64,000 nt of DNA from Salvia splendens (GCF_004379255.2 NC_056052.1:17764589-17828588), one strand, 5' to 3'; shown: positions 1 through 11,859, counted from the first letter of the stretch. Notes: generated from the sequence alone by a model not told the origin. A program made the numbers and translations.

Positions 1-522
1 CACTCATTCTGAGAATGAGCGACTCATTGATTGCTACGTGCTGTTCTTCTAGAATGTCGACGCTTTTTGGTAACAAATTCGTGACTCAGCTTCGTCCTTG
101 CGCCTCATATTCCAGCACGTGTCCCCTTCTAGAACGTCGTCCTTGATAACAGAATGGTGCGCTGTATCCAGCTCATTTCCTCACGTGCTCTTTTTCCAGA
201 AGCCCGTGGTCCCCTCCTAACTGCTTGATCGCTCCCCTTGATCAACTCCCCCAATTCTGAGCCTTTTATCGCCTTTGTACTTGCTTGATCAGGTCGGCCT
301 TGAAGCCTTGGTCAAGTGGTAATTCTGCACATTTAACACTTGTTTCGCACGATAAACCGATCAAGTAGCTTGTATTTCACCCATAAACCGATGCATGAAA
401 TAGGCCCTATCATCAGTCTGTGATTGTTTTCCTTGTGATCGATATCCGGTACTGACCTTTAGCTATGCTACTTATACTTTGTATACTTGCAGGTATTTAT
501 AGTGCTAATAAAAAGTGCATCA
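1..522. mobile_element. Tat/Athila-like LTR terminus, cut by window edge
   Basis: The segment ends exactly at 522 with GTGCATCA, where copia A coding sequence resumes. Positions 413-522 read on the plus strand like the 3' end of a Tat/Athila-type LTR (a run near 448 with ATCCGGTACTGACC, then TTGCAGGT, then GTGCATCA). Positions 1-412 read on the minus strand start with TGATAGGGCC, the same start as LTR-like sequence at 62877. The two halves are therefore head to head. The segment shares about 110 bp with 62543-62650 in opposite orientation. Orientation and family are uncertain. Confidence 0.45.
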
Positions 523-1790
523 ACATTACCCTTCAAGTACTTGGGGATATCTTGTGTAGTGTAGTCCAAAGTCAATAATATACTTCAAGTATCTCAAAAC
601 TCTGAACAAAGCTTTCCAATGTTCCTGCTTGGGTTGCTCGTGAATCGGCTCAACTTGTTCACTGTACAAGCAAGATCTGGTCGAGTACAGTTCGTGATAA
701 ACATCAAACTTCCTATAACCCTTGCATACTCTTCTTGAGCAACAAGCTCACCCATATTCTTGCTTAGATTGACATTAAGCTCCAAAGGAGTCTTTGCTGG
801 CTTACAATAAAATGAGTTGAATTTCTTAAGCATTTTTTCTCAACATAATGAGATTGCGTTAAGGCAATTCCCTCATTAGTCCTTAATATTTTGATTCCGA
901 GAATCACATCAGCTAGACCAATATCTTTCATATCGAAATTTCTTTTCAACATGTTTTTGTCTCGTTAATAATGGCACTATTGCTGCCCATTATCAACATA
1001 TCGTCAACATAAAGACACACAATAACAAACCCGTTATCTGTATTCTTAATGTAAACACACTTATCACACTCGTTGATAGTGAATCCATTTGTCAACATCA
1101 CATTGTCGAACTTCAAGTGCCATTGCAACGGCGCTTGCTTCAATCCATAAAGAGATTTTACCAATGGAAGCTATTCTCGTAACAGTTGAGTAAGTATCAA
1201 AGAAGTCATGACCTTCTTTCTGTTTAAAGTCTTTGACTACTAGGCGGGCTTTGTACTTATCTACAGTACCATCGGGTTTATATTTCCTTTTCAGAATCCA
1301 TTTGCATCCTAAGGCCTTACAGCCTTCCGGCAAGTCTACTAACACCCACGTGTTATTTAGCATAATGGATTCCATTTCACTGTTGATAGCTTCTAGCCAC
1401 CACACCGCGTCTGGGCCAGACAGTGCTTCTGATAGTGACTTTGGTTCACCATCCAACATAAAAGTTATGAAATCTGGACCAAAAGTCTTAGCAACTCTAT
1501 CTTTTACCACATCTTGGTTCTACATCCCCAGGACATGGCCTGGTCACTTTTTGGAGACTTAGAACTAGTGGTTTCGTCTACCATTCTTTCACTAGAACGA
1601 TCATCTTGCTTCTTGCAAGGAAACACATTCTCAAAGAATAAAACATTCCTAGACTCAATTATTGTTCGTTCAGCTACATTAGGTATAACTGAACTAGGAA
1701 GTGACATGCGCTGCTATTGAGTGCATATCCAATAAAAATACAATCGACTGTTTTAAGGCCAATTGCAACTTGTTTTGGAGGCGGCACTTG
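523..1790 (-). pseudogene. Copia element A: reverse transcriptase to RNase H part (decayed)
   Basis: Reading on the minus strand from 1790 to 523 gives the integrase-RT linker, then the RT core. Visible RT signatures are the GCKWILKRKYKPDGTVDKYK region near 1240-1310, SLYGLKQAP near 1135-1160, and the catalytic YVDD at 1000-1011. The stretch [19 protein letters not shown] lies near 680-735 and an [22 protein letters not shown] run at 530-590, the link into RNase H. At least three frame changes break it. The upstream half of the same element is found at 21930-23906, separated by the 20-kb insertion of element B. The downstream end is replaced at 522 by a different LTR terminus. Part of a Ty1/copia polyprotein, not functional. 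Confidence 0.9.
1786..1790. repeat. Target site duplication of element B, left copy (ACTTG)
   Basis: ACTTG directly precedes the TGTTAGGG LTR start and is repeated at 21925-21929 directly after the LTR end. It fixes both borders of element B and shows that B entered element A as one unit. Confidence 0.95.
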
Positions 1791-3258
1791 TGTTAGGGTT
1801 TTGTATACTAAAAATCACCTTTCGAGTGATTGAATACTGTAACACTCTATATATTCTTTTCCAATGAATGCAACAGATTATTCTTGTCATAATGTTGTTA
1901 TGTTTTACATTTAATAGATGTTTATTGCATATTTAAATGTATAAGCGAACGTAACAAAGTTTAAGTCTTTGTTTTAGTAGACCGGTTATGGGCGCCGTTC
2001 ACTTTAAGGTAACACGGTCAGTCCTGAACAAAGAAAAATAAGAATTTCACAACCTAGATAGGCCTAAACTACCTATCGTGAAAGGTTGCAATGTCAGTCC
2101 GATTATTTCTAAGCCTTATTGAAATAGGATGACGTTGGTGTGGTATAGCACTGAATTGGATCTAAACGGCAAGACGAGTCTTTATGCTATCTACTGAAAG
2201 ACGAGGTCTTGATAATTAATTTCTTAATCAATGTACGTTAGCATTGAGCATACGATATTGATTATCTACTACTTTGACTTACCAATATGTGCGGGTTTTT
2301 CGTAACCCAATAATCCTGGTATCTTGGGTAGTGGCGATTAATATCTAGCGGTGCTAGGATTGCTATTATATTGAATCGTGCGCGAGGTGAGTCTCGTTTC
2401 ATAACATCCACAAGAGGAGCTTGAAACAAGGTTTTATTATTTGGAACCTAGCTAGTTGGAGTTTGATTACTCTATGAACAATAAATAAGGGTTTCTTGCT
2501 AAGTCCACTCTTGGAGTTTATAATATGTTAATTAATTAAGTCCATAGCAGACATTGATTAATTAATGGATGTTTCTATCTTAAGCGCGAGAAATAAATGA
2601 CAAACAAATGGAAACCCGGAATACTTGTAATTTTGGATTTGGATGGGCAGTGCAATATTACTTCTTTAGTGGCTGATTGTAATATTCCAATATAAGCTCA
2701 TATTAAATTGTGGGTTCGATTTAATTCGTAAAAAGCTTATTGGGGGATGCCATATCCAAATTCTTCCTTAGATCCCTGACTGGGCCCAATATGTGACTTA
2801 ATAAAAATAGGAGAATAAAGGAGACAGAAAAAACACTTGTTTTATTTTACAATTTTCGTCCCCCTCTATTCCAAGGAGAGAAACGATTTTTGCTCTCCTT
2901 CCGTAAGCAGGATTCTATCTTCTTTAAGTAAGTCCTAGTATTCTGGTGAGATTTGTCCACATAAATATCAGATTACAGTCCGGGATACCAGTCAGAAGAT
3001 CCGAAGTTGAGTACTCAAGATCTTCACGTGGAGAAGACGCAAGCCATCTTCGATTCTTAAGTGAATCAACGAGGTAAATTGGCTAACTCCGTAGAAAGCA
3101 TGTTTTAGGGATTATTTGTGCTAAAGCATGTTTAAATTCAAATTGTGAGCATGATACATGTGAGAATTACGCGAATATAGTTTATCTAAATAATCTGCTA
3201 AATAGATCAAGTTTTATGTGATCCGTTAGAACGCACGCTTCCGCAGCAAACCCCTATA
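1791..3258 (+). repeat. 5' LTR of copia element B
   Basis: It starts TGTTAGGGTTTTGTATAC and ends CCCCTATA, where the 3' LTR has CCCCTACA, so the terminal CA is mutated to TA here. It matches 20460-21924 along its whole length with scattered substitutions. CTATATATTC near 1849 could serve as a TATA box, which I have not tested. The same LTR type is found reversed at 57069-58511. Confidence 0.93.
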
Positions 3259-3260
3259 AT

Positions 3261-3273
3261 TGGTATCAGAGCC
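3261..3273 (+). other. Primer binding site of element B
   Basis: TGGTATCAGAGCC lies two bases after the 5' LTR. It is complementary to the 3' end of initiator tRNA-Met and is the usual primer site of plant copia elements. The next bases (AGAGCC and GGCTCT around a GGTTTT loop) can fold back on the site. Confidence 0.9.
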
Positions 3274-3434
3274 AGGTTTTGGCTCTGATTAAATGGATTT
3301 AAATTTTGCGAAATTCATGTACGCAAGTGTTATTTGATTACGGAGCTTGTTCTTGTTGTTTCTTTTTGTTCATATTTTATGCATGTTGAATCAACGAGAA
3401 CTATCGAATAAAACAACTTGAATTATTCGATCGC

Positions 3435-3985
3435 ATGAGACTTGCAATCCGTCGGCGCTTGCGCCGAGATGGATCGCACCACGCACGATCGGGAAAGGGT
3501 CATCGATTGAGTGGGAGCCCGAGGCTCACGTTCACGGGGCGACGCGCAGACAAGCGTTGGCTTGTGCACGCCGCCGGCCGAGACCGCGCGCCCCAAGACC
3601 GAGACGCTGAGAGCTCCAACCCTAGGCAGAAGGTCCGAGACGTAGCTCCAAGCTACTGGCCGAGACGTGCTCGCCTTGCAGCGCGACGTGTGCAGGAGCC
3701 GTGGGAGCGGCGAGTGTCGGATGGTCGAGACGGGCGATCGCCGCTGGTCGAGAGGAGTCGCGCCACTGCGCGATCTCCTGGCCGAGATGCTGGTGCCAAC
3801 CGACGAGCCAGGTGGTTGAGAGCAGGCGCGCCACCGCGTGTCCTGCTGGCTGAGTACTCGCGACGCCCGACGAGCCAGGCGGCCGAGACGCTAGCGCGCG
3901 ACAAGCGCGCTGCTGGCAGAGACGCCGTGCGTGTCGTGATCCGACGACGAACTCCTCGGGTCCTCGTCATTCATCGTTCGTGCGA
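3435..3985 (+). other. GC-rich block in the leader of element B
   Basis: An abrupt GC-rich block of about 550 bp in an otherwise AT-rich leader. It contains many degenerate copies of a CCGAGACG core, for example near 3592, 3661 and 3880. It is open in one frame for 199 codons (3435-4034) because GC-rich repeats lack stops; the predicted protein has no recognisable domain, so I do not call a gene. It shares an exact 20-mer with the palindrome arms of element C (see findings). Confidence 0.6.
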
Positions 3986-3989
3986 TAAG

Positions 3990-5106
3990 ATAACGATGAA
4001 AGATTATTTTAATAATTTTTTAATTTTTAATTAAATGATATCATTAAAATATTATTATTTAATGGAAATAAAATATTTTGGGAAGATTTCCATAGATTTT
4101 AGGAATATTTATATTATTATCCATATCTATGGAAATAAATAATATTATTTTGATTCCTAGATGATATGAACAAGAATAATTTAATAATTTCCTAATATCT
4201 ATATATATCTAGAATCCTAATAAGGATAGATATGTAAGAATACATTAAATAATAAAAATCTCTCTTCCTAATCCTAAACATGGAAATAATTTGAATTTAA
4301 TTTTTCATGTCTTATTAAGAATTAAATAACTTGTTTATTTTAGATATATTTTATAGTAGATATGGATAAGAATTAAATTCTAGAACAAAGGTTTCCTAAA
4401 GGAAGATACCAAAGTAAATGAAAGATTTAATTATCCAGCAAGTTAAATACCAACAGAATTTAATTAAGCATTAATCTGCCTCAAGGCTAAGGATAATTAA
4501 AGGAAAAATCATAACTCAAATATATAAGCTATAATTACGACTTTAATGTTTGTATATGGTCTCCATCAATTGGTCTGCAATTTATGAAGCTTATTTCCAA
4601 TATTATTGCCACCCATTATGTGGGGACAATAATCATACGAAATAGCAAGTTCATGAGGGCGGACTTCTCAAAGATAAATAGTATGAACTAGAATGTGGTT
4701 TCCAATATTATCGCCACCCATTATGTGGGGACAATAATCCTAAGAAACTACGAGATTCAGAAGTTCACACAGGATTTATGAGATAGCTTGATCTTGTTAG
4801 CAACACATGAGCATTGTTATGGGAGTGTGTTGTAGAAATGAGACTCTGTATTGCTAAATTTGGTGGTCTTGTTTAGGCAGCATTAGGCAGCCATGCCATT
4901 ATGTGGTCTCTGGACTATTCGTCGGTGTTGTGACCAGTAAAATTATAGAGTTTTAATGCGTATTGACCTCTTATGGAGGGTACAAAATTTTAATTTTACA
5001 GTTGTATGATTTTGAAAAGTTTTATGGTTAATCTGATCAAACTTCTTACATAAGTTTATGACAATTAGTAAATACTCTGTTTTGTAGTGCAAATCAAATC
5101 GTCAAG
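3990..5106 (+). other. AT-rich leader of element B with a direct repeat
   Basis: Noncoding leader between the GC-rich block and gag. A sequence of about 60 bp containing ATTGCCACCCATTATGTGG and ACAATAAT occurs at about 4590-4650 and again at about 4697-4757 with a few changes. Otherwise no feature is recognised. Confidence 0.6.
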
Positions 5107-5912
5107 ATGTCATTCAATCCTCTTTCTGCAATCCTTAAAGAAAACAAACTCGAGGACCAAAATTACATAGAATGGAAACAAAACTTGGACATCGTTCTTA
5201 CAGAAGAAGAGTACAGCTTTGTACTCACAACCCCGCGACCTCCAGTGCCGCCGGCTAATGCTGCGGCAGGAGTCAGAGATGCACACAGACGGTGGTATAA
5301 GGCGAATGAGATGGCTAAGTGCTACATGTTGGCTTCTATGTCTTCAGTACTCAAGCATCAGCATTCTGCCATGGAAACGGCCACCGAGATCATGCTGAAT
5401 CTCAAGAATCTTTTTGGTACTTAGAATCGAATGGCTAAGTCTCAAGCCTTTCGGAGTATTATGTCGAAGACAATGAAGGAAGGCTCGTCAGTGAGGGACC
5501 ATGTCCTCGAGATGATGGGCCACCTCAACCAAATTGATGTTTTGGGAGGGACGATCGATCCCGAGTCCCAAGTAACAATCATTCTTCAAAGTCTCCCCCC
5601 TAGCTTCCAGCAGTTCAAGTTCAATTTCGAGATGAACAAAAGGAATTACACCTTGACGGAACTGTTAACTGAACTTCAATCGGCAGAGGATCTTATGGTT
5701 CAAGCTAAGGCGGCCATTATGATTTGGGACCTCGTTCCTCTGGCTTTAAGCCTGGCGTAGGAAAGAAGTCGGCACCGAACTCAGGAGCGGCCAAGATGGC
5801 TAAGTGAAAGAAGAAGAAGAGGGCAAACAAGAAGCCCACGGGGAAGTGTTTCAAGTGTGGTGAGAAGGGGCATTGGAAGCCAGACTGTCCTAAAAGGGGA
5901 AAGGCCACAGGT
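5107..5912 (+). pseudogene. Copia B gag with zinc knuckle (broken)
   Basis: ATG at 5107 begins a copia gag (FNPLSAILKENKL start, then the EWKQNLDIVL motif). This domain packages the element RNA. A TAG at 5422-5424 and a TGA at 5805-5807 interrupt it, and a frameshift near 5715 separates the end of gag from the basic KKKKRANKK segment. A CCHC zinc knuckle follows at 5847-5888 (C-x2-C-x4-H-x4-C, CFKCGEKGHWKPDC). The relative E reads through the same positions in another pattern of damage, which identifies the breaks here as mutations. Confidence 0.88.
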
Positions 5913-6180
5913 ATGCGTCAAGCTCTAGTAGTCGAGTCTTATTTGACTTCGACATCTACTTGCACTTGGGTTATTGACACAGGAGCTACTGATCATATTT
6001 GTTTTGATCCTGACTTAATGCAAGTGACAAGACGGCTACATGATCGTGAGATCGAAGTCCAGCTGGGCGACGCTACAAAAGTGGCGGCCGTTGCAGTGGG
6101 AGACATTTATTTTCGTTTTAGTAGTGATAGAATTTTGATTTTGAATAATGTTTTGTTGATACCTTCTTTAGAAGAAATTT
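5913..6180 (+). pseudogene. Copia B protease region
   Basis: After the zinc knuckle the frame gives WVIDTGATDH near 5967-5996, with the DTGA catalytic motif of retrotransposon aspartic proteases, then an ILNNVLLIPSL strand typical of the copia protease end. The frame stops at 6180; the pre-integrase region continues in another frame from about 6197 (VFDGYSISF). Confidence 0.85.
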
Positions 6181-6196
6181 AATTTCATTTTCTAAA

Positions 6197-7400
6197 TTGG
6201 TTTTTGATGGATATTCGATTTCTTTTAATGACAATTGCGTTATTAAGAAAGATGATTCTTACATCTGTCGTGGTATCATGGAAAACAATCTGTACACAAT
6301 CACGTCTACACAATTTAATAATCGCAAATCAGAACTCAATACTACATTGAAAATTTCAAAGAAACGAAAAGAACCTTCAAGTTTAATGAACGAAACGTAC
6401 TTATGGCACCTTAGACTTGGTCATGCCGATGAAAGGAGGATCCATTCTCTTGTGGAACAAGATCTTATTAAAGGTCTAGAGGAGGAACCTTTTCATAAGT
6501 GTGAGTCATGCTTAGAAGGCAAGATGACCAGGAGACCTTTTAAGGCTAAGGGCAATAGGGCCAAGGAAGTACTTGAGCTCGTTCATACCGATGTGTGTGG
6601 ACCAATGTCTACCGAGGCAAGAGGTGGTTTTTGATATTTCATCACATTTATTGATGACTTCTCGAGGATTGGATATGTCTATTTGATGCGCCACAAGTCA
6701 GAATCCTTTGACAAGTTCAAAGACTTTAAGGCTTATGTGGAGACGTATCATGGAAAGAGTATCAAACGCCTGCGATCTGATCGCGGGGGCGAGTACCTCA
6801 GTGCCGAGTTTTTGGACTACTTATCGGAGTCGAGAATTGAATCCCAACTGACCGCGCCGGGCACGCCCCAGCAGAACGGCGTGGCTGAAAGAAGGAACAT
6901 GACCTTGTTATACATGGTCCGGTCGATGATGAGTTATGCACGGCTACCTGTTTTGTTTTGGGGACATGTCTTGCTTTCCGCATACCATATATTAGACAAC
7001 TTACCGTTAAAATCCGTACCTACTACTCCTTATGAGTTGTGGACTGGGCGCAAGCCCAATCTAGCACATCTCAAGATTTGGGGTTGCCCGGCTCATGTAT
7101 TGGAAAAGGATCCAACTAAGCTAGGATCAAGGACGGAGGTATATTTGGTTATAGGGTACCCTAGAGGATCGAAAGCTTATGAATTCTTTAGTCTCCGAGA
7201 CAAGAAAGTCATTGTGAGTACTCACGCGACATTCTTAGAGGAAGACTATGTAATGAATCATAAACCCAGCAGTGAAGTGGCTCTAGATGAGCTAACTTCT
7301 GTCACAAGTTCCATTAACCAAGAACCCGTACCTAGTGTACAAACAATTCCCGAAACTTCAACTTCTACTCCAAGCATTGTAGTGCCGCGTCGCAGTGGGA
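6197..7400 (+). pseudogene. Copia B integrase (broken)
   Basis: The zinc-binding HHCC region is at about 6405-6530 (HLRLGH ... CESCLEGK). The catalytic core has the first Asp in LVHTDVCGPM near 6580-6610, the second in RSDRGGEY near 6775-6795, and the Glu in QQNGVAERR near 6870-6895. A TGA at 6632-6634 breaks the core where the relative E has CGA (GGFRYF), a CpG to TpG change. Downstream is a serine/threonine-rich linker with VVPRRSGRVSHEPDRY near 7380-7425, the usual start of the RT region. Confidence 0.9.
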
Positions 7401-8756
7401 GGGTCTCTCATGAGCCCGATAGATACATTGGTTTGGGGGAATCCATGGATCACTCCTCAGAAAGCAATGTATTAGATCCCTGGAACTTTGTAGAGGCGCT
7501 GGCAGATGTCGATCATTGTAAATGGGTGAAAGCAATGGATTCGGAACTACAATCTATGATAGACAAATGCGTCTACGATTTATCCGTCCCGAATGCTGTA
7601 CTGCCATTGGGAGCAAGTGGATAAACAAACGTAAATGAGGACCTGATGGACGAGTTAAAGTCTTTAAGGCAAGACTAGTGGCCAAGAGGTTTACCCAAAA
7701 GGAAGGTGTCGATTATGACGAGAATTTCTCCCATGTGGCCATGCTCAAATCGATCCGGACACTGTTGTCTATAGCAGCTTATATGGATTGGGATGTATGG
7801 CAGATGGACGTTAAGACTGCGTTCCTCAACGACAGTCTTGAGGAGACCATCTACATGGAACAACCCGAGGGATATGCCATAAAGGGCAAGGAACACATGA
7901 GTTGGAAGCTTAAGAAGGCTATTTATGGCCTTAAGCAAGCATCTAGATCATGGAACCAGTGTTTCGATAAAACTGTTCGCAAGTTTGCATTCAAAAAATT
8001 CCCAAATGAAAGCTGCGTGTATAAGAAGATTGAAAAAGGGAATGTTGTGTTCTTGGTTTTATATGTAGATGACATTCTTCTAATTGGAAACAATAAAAAG
8101 ATGTTGTCATCAGTAAGAACTTGGTTGTCAAACCAGTTCGAGATGAAGGATATGGGAGACGCGGGACACATCCTCGGTATCAAGGTTCTTCGGAATCGAG
8201 AAAAGAAGATGTTGTGCTTATCTCAAGAACCTTACATCAACACAATACTTAGTCGCTTTAGCATGCAGGAAGCCAAGAAAGGTTTCTTACCTTTTAGACA
8301 TGGCATCCATCTATCTCAAGAGATGTGCCCGAAAACGCCATCTGAGATACAAGAAATGAGAAGGATTCCATATGCTTCGGCAGTTGGAAGTCTCATGTAT
8401 GCTATACTTTGTACGAGACCTGATATTTGCTTTGTTGTTGGCATGGTGGCAAGATATCAGTCGAATCCTGGCCAAGGACATTGGACTGCCGTAAAGAACA
8501 TACTCAAGTACCTTAAACGGACTAAGGACTATGCTCTAGTTTACAATGCAGCCGAGCTCTGTCCTTTGGGATATACTGACTCAGACTTTCATGCTGATCA
8601 GGACTCGAGAAAATCTACTTCAGGATATGTGTTCACCTTAGGAGGTGGAGCCATAATTTGGAAGAGTGTAAAGCAGAAATGCATCGCGGACTCGACCATA
8701 GAAGCCGAGTATGTGGCCGCTTCGGAGGCTGCAAAAGAGGCAGTATGGTTTAAGAA
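7401..8756 (+). pseudogene. Copia B reverse transcriptase and start of RNase H
   Basis: RT signatures in order are MDSELQSMI, KVFKARLVAK (about 7657-7685), DVKTAFLND (about 7808-7835), KKAIYGLKQASRSWNQ and the catalytic YVDD at 8062-8073. The RNase H start GYTDSDFHADQDSRKSTSGY is near 8570-8630. A frameshift near 7600 and a TGA near 7635 break the early part. The frame runs into element C right after VWFKN; RNase H resumes at 20067. Confidence 0.92.
8752..8756. repeat. Target site duplication of element C, left copy (AAGAA)
   Basis: AAGAA precedes the TGTAACACC LTR start and recurs at 20062-20066. Removing 8757-20061 plus one copy restores the RNase H reading frame of copia B, matching the uninterrupted relative near 58880. 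Confidence 0.96.
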
Positions 8757-11204
8757 TGTAACACCCCGACTTTTTCTACTCTTTTTATTGTGTTCTTGAA
8801 AGGACCGTCGTTTGTACACTTGAAAATTTTTTTCGACCTTGTTTCTTTTGTCGAGAGAATAATTTTACAATTTGGCTTTGGGCTATTAATTTTAAGAGTG
8901 TTGGGTCATCCAAATTTTCTTATTCTTTAACCAACTTAGCCAAACTCTACAATTTACATGTTGGGCCCAATTTCATCAAAGAACTTTAAGTTTCCAAGCC
9001 AATTCATTTTATTTGGAAACCACACTTTGAAGCCCAAGTTTTTTTCTTCTTCTTTCGTTCTTTCTTCTTCTTTCTTCCCATGACCGACGGTTTTCTTCAT
9101 CCCCCATGATCGACGGTTTTCTTCCACTCCCCACTTCCTCATCATTACCTACACCCTCCCCAAGCCCTCTAGCACCACTCACTACTCTCTTTTGGCAAAA
9201 AAAAAAGAGAGAAGAGTGAGGCAGCGGCGATGAGGAAGAGAAATGGCGACGTTAGAAGCGTGAGGGCTCCGGTTCAATCGAACGCAGCAACGTCAGTTCA
9301 GCGGTAACGATCCAGCAGTGGCGACGAACAGTGGCCCCCTTGCTGCGTTTTGAAAACTGAAACGAAAGAACATATTTTTGAAGGAGAACTTATCTTTCGG
9401 GGCGGTTCGGAGTTGGTTCGGGGCTGTTCGGAGATGTTTCAGGGGCTGCCGTGTCGTTTCGAGGTTGAATCGGTGAGGAACGATGGCTGTCCGAACAGCA
9501 AACAGACAATGCAGTGGCTAATGGCGAATGACGGCGACGCTGCGAGACCTTCGACTGCACAGCAGCGACGACGCAGCAGCGCCGAGCGTCTGTGGTGGAC
9601 ACGGGTGACGAATCGGAGTCAGCAGCGGCGACGTCGGCGGCGAACAGGCTGACCAACGGGCAGTAGCCGACGACGACCGATCTGGACCGTGAGTTGCAGA
9701 GTTTACAGTGATGGAACAAAACGAATTGATAGAGAGATGAGTGATGGTGGTCGAAAGAGGAAAGGGAGCGACGGCGGAGCAGCAACGTTCGTACAGCAGC
9801 GTCTCCCGGCTCTGTGCAGCAGCCAACAACAGCAACAACGTGCAGCAACGGGCCGAACAGCGATGGCACCGCTCGTCTGCTCGACGAATTCCGAACAGTA
9901 AGTTCCGACACGTTTTTGACCGACCAAATGAACTCCGATTTGACCAATTCTTTTTCCTGAGTAAACTTCATGATGTCTTCTATGTTGTGTGTAAATTTCA
10001 ACCCTTTTGGATTAAAGATGAATTTTTGGTGAATTTTTGAAGTTAACTGCGCAACTCTGCCGAAAATGTTTTCTCGACCAGTAGGTTACGTGGTTGTTTT
10101 AACTGACCTAAAAGGGGTATTTGGACATGAAATTTTAACTGGAAGTCCTTTGATGAGTCTTCTGTATTGTGGTAAAGTTTTAGCCCCAACGGAAGTCGAA
10201 TGATTTTTAAATGATTTTTATAAAATCGTTGCGCAGTGCTGCCAGATTTCAAATGAAATTATATATGTGATGAAGTGATAGGATATGCAAAGATGTATGT
10301 TATGATGTGATTTATGTGATTGGAAAATATGTTGATATATGTGCTATGTAAATTTTTTTAAAGGTGAAACATCGCAAGTGAATCGTGATCGCAAGGGAAA
10401 GAAATTGTTTTCGGTTTAAGCACTCGAGGTGGGCTTTTCTACCCTACTATTTTGTGGGTTATCTTTAATACGGACTCTGTTCCGGAAATGTTTATGGAGA
10501 TGAACTGTTTGTCTTGCCAACTGTTTTGTTTTGAAACCTATCTGAAGTGGTTTACCACATATGTTTAATCGAATTCGGGTCTGTTGGGCTGCGAACCCTC
10601 AGGCTAGTGTACACGAGATCGGGAGCCATCTGAGAGCAAGTTGGCCGGTCTAGTTGACCTGGGGTGTGGCCACGCCCCTTGTCACCCGTTGGATCAGATA
10701 GTGTATGATGGTGGGAATAAGGGTGGCAATATCTGAAAATGACTGCGCAGTCGAATTTTATGAAATATGTTTTAGTGTACTTGGGTTATTTTCTTACACT
10801 TAAAACCCCAAGGTTACACTGATATGGCATGACAAACTATGTTTTTGGCGTGTGTCCACTGAGTGCAATAAGTACTCAGCCCTGCATATTGTTTTTCTTA
10901 ATGTGCAGATTGAGCGGTGACGAGCGCGGTGGGTGTTGAGCATAAAAGTGAAGAATGTCTATCAAATGTTCAGAATATGTTGTGTCTTCATACATAGCAT
11001 TATTCTACTCTCGAGACGCTTCCGCTATATATTGTTACTTTTGAGCTGTCGATTGTAGAGATACTCTGATTGTATTCGAGCTATTCCCATTTGTTTCGGG
11101 CTATGGTCGAGTTCTGTTATTTTCCCCTTTCTTCCCCGCTTCTTTAATCCTCCCCTAGTCGCGATCAACCGTGTTTTCTATCCTTAGAAAATGCGGGCAT
11201 GACA
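8757..11204 (+). repeat. 5' LTR of element C (2448 bp)
   Basis: It starts TGTAACACCCCGAC and ends GCGGGCATGACA. It is nearly identical to 17615-20061. A GC-rich CAG/GAC-repeat region at about 9480-9880 keeps several frames open without encoding anything recognisable. Its 3' half (about 10405-11204) is also shared with the arms of the internal palindrome. Confidence 0.95.
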
Positions 11205-11207
11205 GAG

Positions 11208-11219
11208 TGGTATCAGAGC
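11208..11219 (+). other. Primer binding site of element C
   Basis: TGGTATCAGAGC begins four bases after the LTR end, in the context GAGTGGTATCAGAGC. It is complementary to the 3' end of initiator tRNA-Met. Element H has the same context. Confidence 0.88.
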
Positions 11220-11549
11220 AATTTTTCTTTCCGCTCTGGACCCGAGAGTCTTTTTCAGTCTTAGTCTAGACTTGTTTCGCTAGACTAAAATAATAATGAT
11301 AATGATAATTATGCATTGAAGGCTCAACATCCCGACTCGTCACACTCAACCGAGAAAAAGGTAAGATGTTTTATGAGAAAGTTTTGAAGAAAGGAAGACG
11401 AGAAAATTTTTGAGAAAGAAAGATGAGAATGTGTTCGAGAAAGAAAGATGATGAAGTTGTGAAGAGGAACGATGGATTGTTTGTTTTACATGAAAGATGA
11501 AAGTGGATGTTCAAGTATGTTTTGAGTTTTGGGTCAAAACTTTTACTTA
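11220..11549 (+). other. 5' internal region of element C, noncoding
   Basis: About 330 bp of A- and G-rich sequence with GAGAAAGAAAGATGA-like runs. It looks like the untranslated leader of a gypsy element. No gag start or other coding signal is seen. Confidence 0.5.
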
Positions 11550-11853
11550 AAGTTGAAAGTGAAGAATGTCTATCAAATGTCTAGAATATGTTGTGTCTTC
11601 ATACATAGCATTATTCTACTCTCGAAATGCTTCCGCTAAATAGTTGTTCTTCTTTTGAGTTCTTGTATCGTTGAGATAGTATTCATTTTTTGAGTTGTTG
11701 ATTGTTGAGATACTCTGATTTTATTCGAGCTATTCCCAGTTGTTTCGAGCTATAGTCGAGTTGTGTTGTTTTCTCCTTTCTTCCCCGCTTCTTTAATCCT
11801 CCCCTAGTCGCGATCAACCGTGTTTTCTATCCTTAGAAAATGCGGGCGTGACA
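11550..11853 (+). repeat. Partial extra copy of the LTR 3' end
   Basis: This repeats the last about 260 bp of the element C LTR (compare 10943-11204), with a short extra segment near 11645-11690, and ends GCGGGCGTGACA. It is followed by the six bases AAGCTC and then by TGTCACGCCCGC, the reverse complement of an LTR end. Two LTR ends therefore face each other. Confidence 0.85.
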
Positions 11854-11859
11854 AAGCTC

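Noticed and set aside
3261..3273. tRNA genes at the TGGTATCAGAGC sites (also 11208 and 42779)
   Set aside because: They are 12-13 base primer binding sites complementary to tRNA-Met; no cloverleaf surrounds them.
3435..4034. 199-codon plus-strand ORF
   Set aside because: GC-rich leader block of copia B; Arg-rich, low-complexity product, opposite frames also open, no domain, and element copies use the ATG at 5107 for gag.
9390..10001. 203-codon ORF and neighbours in the LTR of element C (also 18248-18859)
   Set aside because: Low-complexity CAG/GAC repeat translated in several frames; located in the LTR, identical in both LTR copies, with no domain.
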